The notes under the pieces were generated by a model. That model ran no database searches. It saw only the letters and a list, made by a program, of their open reading frames with translations, and was not told the DNA's origin. Positions 1-8,741 of a stretch of 64,000 nucleotides of DNA are shown here, in pieces. The stretch comes from Acidobacteriota bacterium. Its GTDB lineage: Bacteria > Acidobacteriota > Terriglobia > Terriglobales > Acidobacteriaceae. A program made the translations under genes and the position numbers. The number at the start of each line of letters is the position of its first letter. The first letter of the stretch is position 1. The stretch lies in assembly GCA_018268915.1 (NCBI GenBank), contig JAFDVQ010000015.1, positions 1-64,000 of the forward strand, written 5' to 3'.

Positions 1-34
1 GCGGGTGCCCCACGTCTCGATTCTGAGACGTGGG
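1..34. repeat. GGGTGCCCC palindrome, copy A
   Basis: A 10-bp perfect inverted repeat, CCCACGTCTC (9-18) and GAGACGTGGG (25-34), encloses a 6-nt loop. It follows the head GCGGGTGCCCC, which it shares with copies at 76, 21691, 21756, 36965 and 53629. All copies lie between genes. Confidence 0.8.
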
Positions 35-75
35 TCTGATCGCCGTCCTGCTGGAGACCAGCCGCCTCATCCAAT

Positions 76-109
76 GCGGGTGCCCCACGTCTCGATTTTG
101 AGACGTGGG
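76..109. repeat. GGGTGCCCC palindrome, copy B
   Basis: This is almost identical to copy A, with loop GATTTT instead of GATTCT. The two copies are 75 bp apart in direct orientation just upstream of the first gene. Confidence 0.8.
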
Positions 110-160
110 ACTGAGCGTTTGTGGGAACCAAAATCTCGTTTTGTATAGTGAGCTGAGCCT

Positions 161-832
161 ATGTTCCTCGGACACTTCGCCGTCGGACTCGCCTCAAAGC
201 GCATCGCGCCCCGCACATCAGCGGCAATTCTCATCGCGGCCGCCCTCTTCGCCGACATACTCTGGCCGATCTTCCTTCTCTTTGGATGGGAGCATGTTCG
301 CATCGACCCTTCCGCAACGCGCTTCACTCCCCTCGATTTCTATGACTATCCCTGGTCACACAGCTTGCTGGCCCTGCTCACCTGGGCAACAGCCTTTGCC
401 TTGCTCTACTGGAGATTCAGTCGCTATGCAATTGGAGCGCTGATGATCTGGGTCGCGGTCCTCAGCCACTGGCTACTCGACTGGATAACGCACAGGCCCG
501 ACATGCCCCTCTACCCGGGCAGTGCGCTCTTCGGTCTTCAACTCTGGAGTTCAATCAAGTGGACGATGATTGTGGAGTTCTCAATGTTTGTCGCCGGGGT
601 CTGCGTTTACCTCCGCTCCACCCGTGCGCGCGACAAAATCGGCTCCTACGGGGCAGCTGCGTACTTCATCTTCCTCACCTTGGTCTATGTAGCTAATTCC
701 TCCGGACCTCCACCCCCTTCTGTCTCTTCAATCCTGTGGGTTGGGTTGATTGGAGGCGTGATTCTTCTCCTCTGGGCGTGGTGGATTGATTCCCATCGGG
801 AGCCGGCAACAGCCTCAAGGACAACCGGATAA
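161..832 (+). CDS. Membrane protein, YdjM/metal-dependent hydrolase-like
   Basis: The protein has 223 residues and about six hydrophobic segments. It opens with GHFAVGLASKR and has a histidine in a YPWSH motif near residue 67, followed by HWLLDWITHRPD. Such His/Asp clusters between membrane helices resemble the YdjM/DUF457 family of inner-membrane proteins annotated as metal-dependent hydrolases. No substrate is known. The C terminus is a short basic tail after the last helix. The gene stands alone behind two palindromic repeats. The family assignment comes from the overall pattern and is moderate in strength. Confidence 0.75.
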   Translation: MFLGHFAVGLASKRIAPRTSAAILIAAALFADILWPIFLLFGWEHVRIDPSATRFTPLDFYDYPWSHSLLALLTWATAFALLYWRFSRYAIGALMIWVAVLSHWLLDWITHRPDMPLYPGSALFGLQLWSSIKWTMIVEFSMFVAGVCVYLRSTRARDKIGSYGAAAYFIFLTLVYVANSSGPPPPSVSSILWVGLIGGVILLLWAWWIDSHREPATASRTTG

Positions 833-877
833 CTCTCCTTCCGCATCCCACTCCGATGTTCACGGAGGTGATGCATC

Positions 878-1450
878 GTGTCTCATTCCGCTCTGCGCTC
901 TGCTTTGCTTCTTTGCTCCAGCACAATTCTCGTCGGAACGCTTTCCCTGACCGCCTGCCACAGCAACCAGCATCCCGACTACCGCGTGGCTGTCCACAAC
1001 GCCCTCGATCAAAACAATCTGCGCAGCCTCACCGTAGCGCAGGATCGTAGTTCGGGGACCATCACCCTCAGCGGCATCGTCGGCAGCATGGATCGGCGTC
1101 AGCAGGCAGAAACGATAGCCAGACAGGCCGCGCCCGGCTATCAGATCGCCGATCGAATTCAGATTCAGAGCTCCGGCCTGCAGGACGACATCAAGGACGC
1201 AGCGCAGAAGGCACAACTCGACAGCGCCATCGAAGATGAATTCAGATCCAGAGTCGCCTCCGAACCTTCGCTGAAATCAGAAAAGATCCAGTACACCGCA
1301 TTCAACGGAACGCTGACTCTCAAGGGAACAGTCCGAACAGGGAAAGAAAGACAGCAGGCCGAAGACCTGGCGAGAAAAGTCCATCAGGTGCAGCGAGTCG
1401 TGAACGAACTTCAGATTCACCCCGGAAAGCCCTCTCCCGCAACTTCCTAA
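878..1450 (+). CDS. BON-domain lipoprotein
   Basis: The 190-residue protein has a signal peptide ending in a lipobox (LTAC, Cys near residue 27), so it is probably a lipid-anchored periplasmic protein. Two BON-type modules follow, at about residues 38-98 and 112-180. Each has the typical pattern of a hydrophobic strand, a G(T/I)V turn and a helix rich in QAE-IAR (RQQAETIAR and RQQAEDLAR). BON domains are thought to bind phospholipid or envelope surfaces and occur in OsmY-like stress proteins. The gene follows the previous one by about 45 bp and may share its transcript. Confidence 0.85.
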   Translation: MSHSALRSALLLCSSTILVGTLSLTACHSNQHPDYRVAVHNALDQNNLRSLTVAQDRSSGTITLSGIVGSMDRRQQAETIARQAAPGYQIADRIQIQSSGLQDDIKDAAQKAQLDSAIEDEFRSRVASEPSLKSEKIQYTAFNGTLTLKGTVRTGKERQQAEDLARKVHQVQRVVNELQIHPGKPSPATS

Positions 1451-1558
1451 CCCAGATCCCAGGCAGAAAACTTACCTGCGAACTAAACAAGTTCCCTACT
1501 CCTGACGACAAACTCTGTAGCCGCCGGCGTCCAACTCGCTCGCCGGCTGGCTTCAGAT

Positions 1559-2320
1559 ATGAGTACCCATTGTCGCCATTGGCGGACTTCGAAGGCTCAT
1601 CTGCTTCTTCTAGCGCTCGCTCTCCCACCGGCAATCCAGGCCTCCCCATTTGCAGAAGATCAAGAAAAACTCGGACTCCCAAACGCGCCGTCTTCCGAGC
1701 CCAGCACCTCCCTCGCGATCTCCAGCAGCCGCAAAATCCCCGCCGCATCGCAGCACCACTCCCCACTAACTCTGAACCGCGTCTCACTCTCGATCCTCGT
1801 TGCAGGAGAAGCTCTCGACTCCTGGACCACTTACAAGAACCTGTCTCATCACAAATGGATTTGCGGCTACAGTCCGGCCCTCGGGAATGCTGTCACCTAT
1901 ATTTCCGACGACGGCAAGCGATACGACCCGCCCACCATTCAGCACCAGCTATGCGGGCCCAGCCCTTCGGGTCAGTTAGCCAACTACGCATACGACGTCA
2001 CTCGCACAGGCGCCTTCACTGAAACCGGCTGGGTCACATCCATGCGACTCACCAGCAATCGAAACATCGCTGGAGTGCTCGCATGGAACCTGGCCGACGA
2101 CGCCAGCCAGATGCTCATCGCGCACTACCTCGCCCGGCGCCGCGGCCTCATCGGCAGATTCGCACCCGGCATCAACCTCGCCAGGGGCCTCGTTCACATT
2201 GATTGCGGAATCGAAAATCTTCTCTTCGCCCGGACACACAACAATGCAACCACATGGCAGTTTCATCTGCCCAACGAGTCCACCCTGTATCCGGGCCCCC
2301 GCTGGTGGGGAAGACAGTAG
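1559..2320 (+). CDS. Exported hypothetical protein
   Basis: The protein has 253 residues with a basic N terminus and a hydrophobic segment (LLLLALALPPAIQA) that looks like a signal peptide. The mature part has a low-complexity Ser/Pro-rich stretch to about residue 70. A region with several hydrophobic helices follows, including LSILVAGEALDSWTTY and ARRRGLIGRF. I do not recognise a family. The spacing of aromatic and helical segments suggests a membrane-associated protein, but no catalytic motif is visible. The reading frame has the base composition of its neighbours and no competing frame looks better. Confidence 0.65.
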   Translation: MSTHCRHWRTSKAHLLLLALALPPAIQASPFAEDQEKLGLPNAPSSEPSTSLAISSSRKIPAASQHHSPLTLNRVSLSILVAGEALDSWTTYKNLSHHKWICGYSPALGNAVTYISDDGKRYDPPTIQHQLCGPSPSGQLANYAYDVTRTGAFTETGWVTSMRLTSNRNIAGVLAWNLADDASQMLIAHYLARRRGLIGRFAPGINLARGLVHIDCGIENLLFARTHNNATTWQFHLPNESTLYPGPRWWGRQ

Positions 2321-2337
2321 CTCTGCCCTTCAGGCTC

Positions 2338-2754
2338 TTACGATCGCACCGGAGCCGCTGAGTGATCCTCAATAGCAAACTTCTGGGTGCACACCGGGCA
2401 CTCGTGCTCCTTTTGATCCGCGATGCTGATCATCCGCGTGCCGCACGATGGACACTTGCCTCGATGCTCCCGCATCCCCACAAGCGGTCCAAAAAGAGGC
2501 GCCAGAATTCCCAGCAGTATGAATGGAACTCCAAAGAAGATCCCCCATCCCGTCAGACACAGCATCACTCCGGAGATGATCAGAATCGGAGCCGCCACCA
2601 GCCCGATATACATACCGCTGAAAGCGCCCTTCGACGGCACCGGAATATGCAACTGGGGCGCATGCGCCTCGTGCTCGATCGACGTCCCGCACTGAGGACA
2701 GAAACTCCACTCATGCAATAGAACCAATCCACACTTCTGGCAATGAGCGTCCAT
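2338..2754 (-). CDS. Zinc-ribbon membrane protein
   Basis: The 138-residue protein starts with a zinc ribbon, CQKCG at residues 6-10 and CPQCG at 19-23. Two membrane helices follow at about residues 45-95 (GLVAAPILIISGVMLCLTGWGIFFG and the next segment). A second four-cysteine ribbon (CPSCG and CPVC) sits near residues 105-130. The likely ribosome-binding site AAGGAG lies about 8 nt before the ATG. Such double zinc-ribbon membrane proteins have no assigned function. It is convergent with the preceding gene. Confidence 0.75.
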   Translation of the reverse strand: MDAHCQKCGLVLLHEWSFCPQCGTSIEHEAHAPQLHIPVPSKGAFSGMYIGLVAAPILIISGVMLCLTGWGIFFGVPFILLGILAPLFGPLVGMREHRGKCPSCGTRMISIADQKEHECPVCTQKFAIEDHSAAPVRS

Positions 2755-2915
2755 CGCGAACCGCTCCTTTTTCGGCGATGCAGACAGGCCCGCGACTCAA
2801 TCCGGACCTTCCGCAGCCCGAAACGTTACGCCCTTCTCTATACGCCTTCCCGTGACCCTCATCACGCCCCGTCAGAGCCATCTCCTCGACCACCCCGCAA
2901 ACAGCCCCACTGCAG

Positions 2916-4334
2916 GTGGTAACCTCACATCACCGCATGACACAGGCCCCGCCCGCACCCCACACACCATCACCCGATCTCCCCCGCGTACTCGGTGCGC
3001 CGCAGGCTACTGCCATCGTCGTCGGAACCATCATCGGCAGCGGCATCTTCCTTGTACCCACGGAGATGATGCGCGACACCGGCTCCTCCGCGCTGGTCTA
3101 CCTCGCATGGATCACCGGCGGCCTGCTGTCGCTCTTCGGAGCCATGACCTACGCCGAACTAGGCTCGATGCTCCCCTACGCCGGAGGCGAATACGTCTTT
3201 CTCCGCGGAGCCTATGGAGACACTCCCGCCTTCCTCTACATGTGGACCTGGTTCGCGGTCGCCAAGCCGGCATCCATCGCCGCCGTCACCAGCGGTCTCG
3301 CCCGAACACTCGGCGTCTTTTCGACATTCCACTTCCTCACCAAACACATCGCCGGCACACCGATCCTCTGGTCGCAGGTATTCGCAATCTGCGTCACCTG
3401 GCTCATCACAGGACTGAACTATCTGGGAATCAAAAAAGCCGGAGACTTCCAGCTCATCTTCACCGTACTGAAGGCCGTTCTCATCCTTATCGTCGCTGCC
3501 CTCTGCTTCGCATCGGCTTCCGGATCCTTCGCCAACTTCTCGACCTCGCTCCCCGGTGCGCGCGGCGGCTTTGGCGGATTCATGCTCGCCTTGATTGCCA
3601 CCCTGTGGGCCTACGATGGCTGGAACGATCTCACCATGGTCGCCGGCGAGGTTCGGCGCCCCGAGCGTTCCCTTCCCATCGCGCTCATCGGCGGCCTCTT
3701 CATCGTTGGCATTCTATTCATGGCCACCAACGCAGCCATCCAATACATACTTCCCGCCGCGCAGATCGCCGCAACCGAACGCCCTGCCGTCGCAGCGTTC
3801 TCCGTCGTCGCAGGCCCACGAGGCGCGGGATTCGTCGCCGCCGCCATGGCTCTCAGCATCTTCGTCACGCTCAACGGAACCATCATGTCCGGAGCGCGCA
3901 TTCCCTTCGCTGCCGCACGCGACCGGCTTTTCTTCCCCCAGTTCGCGCACATCCATCCGCGCTTTCAATCGCCCTCAACATCGCTGGTGATCCAGGCGCT
4001 CCTGTCTACGGTGTTGCTGCTTTTCCTCTCTCAGTTTCAGCAACACTTCGAGCTCGCCGTCTTCGCGGAGTGGCTCTTCTACATGCTCACCGCCACCACA
4101 ATATTTATCTATCGCCGGCGTCAGCCAGGTCTTCCCCGTCCTTACCGCGTTTGGGGATACCCAATCCTTCCCGCGATCTTCGTCGTCTGCGCCGCGGCCG
4201 TACTCATCTGGAGCTACGCCGGAAATCTAAAAGGCTCGCTGCTCGGAACCGTGCTCATTCTTCTCGGCCTGCCCATCCTCCACCTCATCCGCAAACGCTA
4301 CGCCAATGCCCCCGATGCATCCTCACGCGGGTAG
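2916..4334 (+). CDS. APC-family amino acid permease
   Basis: The 472-residue protein has about 12 hydrophobic segments and the family hallmark near its N terminus, GTIIGSGIFLVP, which forms the substrate-binding unwound helix TM1. It also has WAYDGWNDLTMVAGEVRRPERSLP in TM6 and the following loop, typical of LAT/YfnA-like amino acid exchangers. It should take up or exchange amino acids by cation or antiport coupling. The GTG at 2916 and the ATG at 2937 are both possible starts, and neither has a strong ribosome-binding site. A long open frame overlapping this gene is a composition shadow. Confidence 0.9.
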   Translation: MVTSHHRMTQAPPAPHTPSPDLPRVLGAPQATAIVVGTIIGSGIFLVPTEMMRDTGSSALVYLAWITGGLLSLFGAMTYAELGSMLPYAGGEYVFLRGAYGDTPAFLYMWTWFAVAKPASIAAVTSGLARTLGVFSTFHFLTKHIAGTPILWSQVFAICVTWLITGLNYLGIKKAGDFQLIFTVLKAVLILIVAALCFASASGSFANFSTSLPGARGGFGGFMLALIATLWAYDGWNDLTMVAGEVRRPERSLPIALIGGLFIVGILFMATNAAIQYILPAAQIAATERPAVAAFSVVAGPRGAGFVAAAMALSIFVTLNGTIMSGARIPFAAARDRLFFPQFAHIHPRFQSPSTSLVIQALLSTVLLLFLSQFQQHFELAVFAEWLFYMLTATTIFIYRRRQPGLPRPYRVWGYPILPAIFVVCAAAVLIWSYAGNLKGSLLGTVLILLGLPILHLIRKRYANAPDASSRG

Positions 4335-4409
4335 AACAACCCAGATCTGAACCTGCGAAGTCCGGGACGCAGACCGGCGGCTATCATCCTGATGGCACAC
4401 AAGAACCCG

Positions 4410-6116
4410 CTACTTCACGACGACAAATGGTCGCATCATGTCATTGTCTTCGTGTTCCAGCATGTGACAGTGGAAAACGAATTTACCCTCATATCCTTCA
4501 AACCGCGCAATGATGGTCAGCATTTCATTCGGTAGGACGACAGCCGTATCTTTCCATCCAGCCTCGCCATCGTCGGGTGGCCGAGGCGTCCCTATAGGCT
4601 TCAATGAGCCGCCTCGCATCGCGATGTGGTCGAAACCCTGGCGGTGCAGAATCTGAAATTGCACCAGGTGGATATGCATAGGGTGCGCGTCAGCCGTCGT
4701 GTTGATAAAGCGCCATGTTTCGACGCTCCCCAGTTTCACAATTTCGGTGACCGGATCGTCGTAGCCTTTCTCATTAATCCGCACGCCGAGCGACTTCCCG
4801 TCCTTATCCATATGCTCGGTCAGGACAAAGTCCCTTGACCGCACTGCATCGCTCTCCTTGAACCGGATAAAGGAGGAGGTATCGATCTTCAATCCCTTCA
4901 TGCCGGCGGCATCTTTGCGCGGCAGCACTACGCGGAACTGCATCAGCTCATCAAGTCGGGGCACATCTGGTCTGGGGATCACTTCAATAGGACTCCCCTC
5001 TTCTACTCCTTCCATATCTCCCATCCCCCAGTCCGGGAAGGGCGCTTCCGCGTCATTGGTAACGGTCACGGTCTTTCCTTCCGCCTTGGTGAAATCAACC
5101 AGCAGGTCGACACGTTCGGCAGGTCCGACGAGAACTTGGTTCAGCAGAACCGGCTTCGGTAGCAGCCCGCCATCGGAACCGATCTGCTGCATATTGATCA
5201 GGTCTGGAATATCGGTAGCCCGTTGCGAAAGATTGAACTGCAGCCGGAAAAAACGGCTGTTGGATGCATTCAGAATTCTCAAACGATAGGTGCGCGGTTC
5301 AACGTTCGCAAAAGGACAGATCGTTCCATTTACCACCGGCAGCTTTCCCAGGAACTCCGGACCCCATATGCCGGGCGCAAGAGCGACCCCGTCATCGAAT
5401 GCGGGATCGTAGACAAGCTGGCCGTGCTCATCCAGCGTGCGGTCTTGAAGGATCAAGGGGATCTCATATTCGCCTGAAGGAAGTCCGATCTTCTTCTCTT
5501 CTTCATCGCGGAGAAAATACAGGCCCGAAAGCCCGGCGTAGACGTTCAGCCTCGTGATGCCCACTGCGTGATCGTGGTACCAGAGCATGGCAGCCCGCTG
5601 CTCGTTTTTGTAGGTGTAGCGAACCTTCTTCCCAGGTACGAACCATTCCTCCGGCAGACCGTCACTCTTTGAAGTTGTGCGCATGCCGTGCAGGTGAGGA
5701 ACAGTTCTGACCTCTGGCGTTGGCGCCATCGCTCCATGAATGTGCCGGTCTATCTTGAATATGTGCGTAGTCGGAAGGAGATTTTCCCAGACAATTTCGA
5801 CGCGTTCTCCCTGCGCGGCCTCGATGGAGGGCCCGGGATACATTCCTTCGTATCCCCAGACTCTGGTCGCGGGCAGCGACGAGTGCATCGAGTGCATTCC
5901 CTCTTGCATTCGCAAGTGATAAACGGTGCCATGTTTATCTCTGCGGGAAGGCGACAGAGTCTTCGGGATCTTCAGTTCGTTCACAAAACCGAAACGCAAG
6001 AAGGCTTCAGTATCGGAAGGCTTCTTGTTCTGTGAAAAGACTCGTCCCGGCAATGCCATCGCGAATCCAGCGGATGCTGTTTTTCTCAGGAACTGGCGTC
6101 TGCTGATAGAGAACAT
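4410..6116 (-). CDS. Tat-exported multicopper oxidase (CotA/bilirubin-oxidase-like)
   Basis: The 568-residue protein begins with a twin-arginine signal (SRRQFLRK, residues 5-12) and is therefore predicted to be exported folded. Copper-ligand motifs are present: HLHGM, WYHDH, HPMHIH (about 478-483) and HCHMLEHEDNDMM (about 549-561). The last holds the type 1 copper Cys, His and Met ligands plus trinuclear-centre histidines. The three-cupredoxin layout and length match CotA, bilirubin oxidase and related laccases. It probably oxidises phenolics or metal ions with reduction of O2 to water. It is transcribed alone and is convergent with the permease gene. Confidence 0.92.
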   Translation of the reverse strand: MFSISRRQFLRKTASAGFAMALPGRVFSQNKKPSDTEAFLRFGFVNELKIPKTLSPSRRDKHGTVYHLRMQEGMHSMHSSLPATRVWGYEGMYPGPSIEAAQGERVEIVWENLLPTTHIFKIDRHIHGAMAPTPEVRTVPHLHGMRTTSKSDGLPEEWFVPGKKVRYTYKNEQRAAMLWYHDHAVGITRLNVYAGLSGLYFLRDEEEKKIGLPSGEYEIPLILQDRTLDEHGQLVYDPAFDDGVALAPGIWGPEFLGKLPVVNGTICPFANVEPRTYRLRILNASNSRFFRLQFNLSQRATDIPDLINMQQIGSDGGLLPKPVLLNQVLVGPAERVDLLVDFTKAEGKTVTVTNDAEAPFPDWGMGDMEGVEEGSPIEVIPRPDVPRLDELMQFRVVLPRKDAAGMKGLKIDTSSFIRFKESDAVRSRDFVLTEHMDKDGKSLGVRINEKGYDDPVTEIVKLGSVETWRFINTTADAHPMHIHLVQFQILHRQGFDHIAMRGGSLKPIGTPRPPDDGEAGWKDTAVVLPNEMLTIIARFEGYEGKFVFHCHMLEHEDNDMMRPFVVVK

Positions 6117-6170
6117 GCCACCTCAAGCCCATCGGTCGATCAGTCTGAAAAAAGATTGCAAATAGTAGAT

Positions 6171-6425
6171 TAACGTGCGTTCATCGCACGCTCGCGTACT
6201 TGCCCTCCAAAGCGTCCCGATTCGTTGGCCTACGGCTCAGGTCAATCCGTCGACTCTCGCACCCTCACCTAAACATCTCATTCCATTCACAAAATTCCCT
6301 GCGCCCATTTTGCAAGTTATTTCCCCTTTTCTGCGCACAATGGAATTGCAGTCAAAACCGAAACAAAAGCACCGTAAACGCACCAGCAACGAACGCCGCT
6401 AACGTGCGCGATAGCACACGCTCGC
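6171..6425. repeat. Pair of TAACGTGCG...CACGCTCGC elements
   Basis: Two related 25-26-nt sequences lie at 6171-6195 and 6400-6425. Both begin TAACGTGCG and end CACGCTCGC. The first contains the palindrome GTGCG-TTCAT-CGCAC. They sit 205 bp apart in an otherwise gene-free stretch (6117-6505), where no coding region or terminator was seen. Their role is unknown. Confidence 0.5.
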
Positions 6426-6456
6426 CCGTTTCACCAATCAACGAACTCAGTCGTGC

Positions 6457-6493
6457 CCTGACCACTGATCCCTGACCACTGATCACTGAACAC
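6457..6493. repeat. CTGATC/CCACTGATC cluster before a gene
   Basis: The phrases CCTGACCACTGATC, CCTGACCACTGATC and ACTGAACAC follow one another directly before the ribosome-binding site (AAGGAG) of the next gene. The same vocabulary appears in the groES-groEL gap (51810-51942). Confidence 0.6.
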
Positions 6494-6505
6494 AAGGAGA
6501 AACCC

Positions 6506-7027
6506 ATGGCGCCTCGCTGTTACCAATCTCTCGACAACGGCCAACGCTGCAACTCACCCGCGATCCACGGCTCCAGATTCTGCCGTCATCACGACCAGCA
6601 ACGCACCTCCAAACCCGCAAAAGAAAACGCCGCCGAGATGGAACCCCTCGCTCTGCCTCCCCTCATCGACAAGCCGTCGATCCTGGCCGCCATCAACGTC
6701 GTCGTCCACGCCCTGGCCGAGGGCCGCATCAAGCGCTCTGTCGCCGAAACGCTCATGTCCGCCATAAGGCTCGCCAATCGCCTCATCACCGAAATCGCCG
6801 AAGCAGGCCTCTCCCATCTCCTGACCATCGACAATCTCGAGCCCACCCCCGTGGCTCTCGCCGCCTCCAGCAATCAGCACCACCACCCGAACGGAGCCGG
6901 CGCCTTCAACCCCGCTCATTCAAACCCTGCAGCGCTCGACGAAGACCCGGAGACGGCCCAACTCCTGCGCGAACTGCTCGCCCAGAGCCACGAGCTTCAG
7001 CAGAGCCAAAAGGCTAACGGCCAGTAG
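6506..7027 (+). CDS. Small Cys/His-motif hypothetical protein
   Basis: The 173-residue protein starts with a compact Cys/His module: C5, C14 and C26 followed by the two His of CRHH. This could bind zinc and resembles short zinc motifs in nucleic-acid-binding proteins. The middle part (about residues 50-110) is predicted to be helical, with AINVVVHALAEGRIKR and AETLMSAIRLANRL. The C terminus is Asn/Pro/Ala-rich and ends in a Gln-rich helix. AAGGAG lies 8 nt before the ATG. The family is unrecognised and the function unknown. Confidence 0.75.
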   Translation: MAPRCYQSLDNGQRCNSPAIHGSRFCRHHDQQRTSKPAKENAAEMEPLALPPLIDKPSILAAINVVVHALAEGRIKRSVAETLMSAIRLANRLITEIAEAGLSHLLTIDNLEPTPVALAASSNQHHHPNGAGAFNPAHSNPAALDEDPETAQLLRELLAQSHELQQSQKANGQ

Positions 7028-7362
7028 TCCGCAGTCAAAACGCCCCAGATCCCGCTGCGTAACTCCAGCAGCATGTATTAACTACAAAAAACAGGGAAAA
7101 TCAGAAAGCGGGCAATACCGGCATCCCGAGCCACAAGACAAGACGATCCGATCCAGTGGAAACAGCTCTCTGGCGCAAGAACGCAAACAATCCATCGCCG
7201 CACAAACATCAATCACCACATCCCAGCCCCGATCCCTGCCCAGATTGAAGGTTGTAGGTCGGTAGACCGGTGGCCAGACTGCTGCGATTCAGGAGCTGGG
7301 AGCACGGGATGACGATGAAGGGAGAGATCGGCAGGACGGTCGCATGAGAAAATAGCTCAGTC
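7028..7362. other. Gene-free stretch
   Basis: These 335 bp separate the Cys/His-motif gene from the cytochrome gene. I see no open frame with coding character, no clear terminator and no recognised repeat. The last 100 bp must hold the cytochrome promoter, but no convincing -35/-10 pair stands out. Confidence 0.5.
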
Positions 7363-7749
7363 ATGTCGCCTTCAAAGCGCTTATTCTTACCCCTCACCTT
7401 GGGCCTGCTCCTTCCCACCGCACCACTTGCCTTCTCCGCCACCCCGAAGCCCGAAGACCACGCTAAAGCCGGCGCTGCTCTCTTCAGCGATAAGGGCTGC
7501 ACGTACTGCCATGGCGCAGTTGGTCAGGGAGCCAAAAAGGGTCCCCCCGTCACCGATCTCTGGAAAGACAAAACCTGGACTGACGAGAAGATCACCAACC
7601 AGATCCTGAATGGCGGCCAGAAGATGCCCCCCTTTCAGGATTCGGTCAGCGACGATGAAGTGAAAGACCTGATCGCTTGGCTCCGTGCCAAAAATAAGCC
7701 TCTACCGCCTCCTGCGCCTCCGCAGGACTCATCTGCGCCGGCTCAGTAA
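7363..7749 (+). CDS. Exported c-type cytochrome, single haem
   Basis: The 128-residue protein has a signal peptide (about 1-26, with LGLLLPTAPLAFSA) and one haem-binding motif, CTYCH, near residue 46. A candidate axial methionine lies in GGQKMPPF near residue 88, followed by the usual C-terminal helix (DEVKDLIAWLRA). The size and layout match a class I cytochrome c or a small c-type subunit. It would carry electrons in the periplasm. The C terminus is a Pro-rich tail. No oxidase or dehydrogenase gene is next to it, so its partner cannot be named. Confidence 0.9.
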   Translation: MSPSKRLFLPLTLGLLLPTAPLAFSATPKPEDHAKAGAALFSDKGCTYCHGAVGQGAKKGPPVTDLWKDKTWTDEKITNQILNGGQKMPPFQDSVSDDEVKDLIAWLRAKNKPLPPPAPPQDSSAPAQ

Positions 7750-7777
7750 AGCTCGCTGCTCTTGGCGTTCGATTCGT

Positions 7778-8533
7778 TCATCGCGGCGCGGACGCCCGGG
7801 CGTTCTGGGTCAGACTCTCGATGATTTTCCGCATCTGCGGCGTGAATTCTTGCCGTTCAGGTACGTCCTGCGCAAAGTACACAAGCCAATAGATCATTGA
7901 TGCGATATAGGACAACGCCACCACGCGATCCAGAACGTGATAAAGATCGTTAAGATGAGCTTCCCCCACGCCCTGGTTCATATGCAGAAATGTGACGCCG
8001 AGACTGACAAGCGAGAAGAATCCAAGTCCGGTCGAGATCTGCACCACGCGATCGCGAAGACCAAGCGAAAGCAGCTGGCTCATCGCCGCAAGTGAAACAA
8101 AGAACAGGATGCGAAGTACCGAAGTAGTCAAATCGAGATGGATGATGTATTGCGATGTCATCGATAACTTCATCATCCCTGGCGGACTGGCGATTTGCCA
8201 TACTGCGAATGCAACCGCTCCGATGAGGCCCGTCACCGCGAATGCGGTCCATCGCGGCAGCATCGATTTCACTGGCTTGAGCACCGACATCGACATCTCT
8301 ATCAGAATCGAAAGCATGAATGCCGCGTCGAAAGCAGACGAGAGCAGATACAGACGCATATAGACTTCCGATTGCAGCCTCGAGACCGCGATGCCTGCCG
8401 CAAGTGCCGCAGAGGACACCCACACCAGGTATGCGGAAAACAGCGGAAAGTCTTTGTAGATTCTCTTCCGAACAAGCAGAACGACGACCAGCGCCTGGAC
8501 AACTGCAGATGTGATTGTTAGATATCTGTCCAA
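7778..8533 (-). CDS. Seven-helix membrane protein, unknown
   Basis: The 251-residue protein consists mainly of about seven hydrophobic segments with short loops. The first is ITSAVVQALVVVLLVRKRIYKDFPLF and the last is VVALSYIASMIYWLVYF. A cytosolic tail of some 35 residues follows. No catalytic or transport motif is visible. The topology is like that of small orphan membrane proteins common in Acidobacteria, though I cannot name a family. It is convergent with the cytochrome gene, with 28 bp between the stops. Confidence 0.75.
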   Translation of the reverse strand: MDRYLTITSAVVQALVVVLLVRKRIYKDFPLFSAYLVWVSSAALAAGIAVSRLQSEVYMRLYLLSSAFDAAFMLSILIEMSMSVLKPVKSMLPRWTAFAVTGLIGAVAFAVWQIASPPGMMKLSMTSQYIIHLDLTTSVLRILFFVSLAAMSQLLSLGLRDRVVQISTGLGFFSLVSLGVTFLHMNQGVGEAHLNDLYHVLDRVVALSYIASMIYWLVYFAQDVPERQEFTPQMRKIIESLTQNARASAPR

Positions 8534-8741
8534 CCTGCTGCCACCTCGATAGAAATAGCTATCTCAAGTCACGCCACGTAAACGCATGTGCGCCGGACCC
8601 GGGTAAGGCTCACGCCGAAAAGCAGGCACGTCTTTATGGAGATATATGTCTCACTGTAACGTTATCGGCGAGCGGGGCCAAGTCTTCAACCGATCTTTCG
8701 ATTACCGACGGACTGCGGCTATAGCCATGTGTCCAGATTCG

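Noticed and set aside
2852..4513. Very long open frame (553 codons) on the plus strand over the permease gene
   Set aside because: It is Arg/His/Ser/Pro-rich with no domain and overlaps a clear APC permease in another frame. It is a composition shadow.
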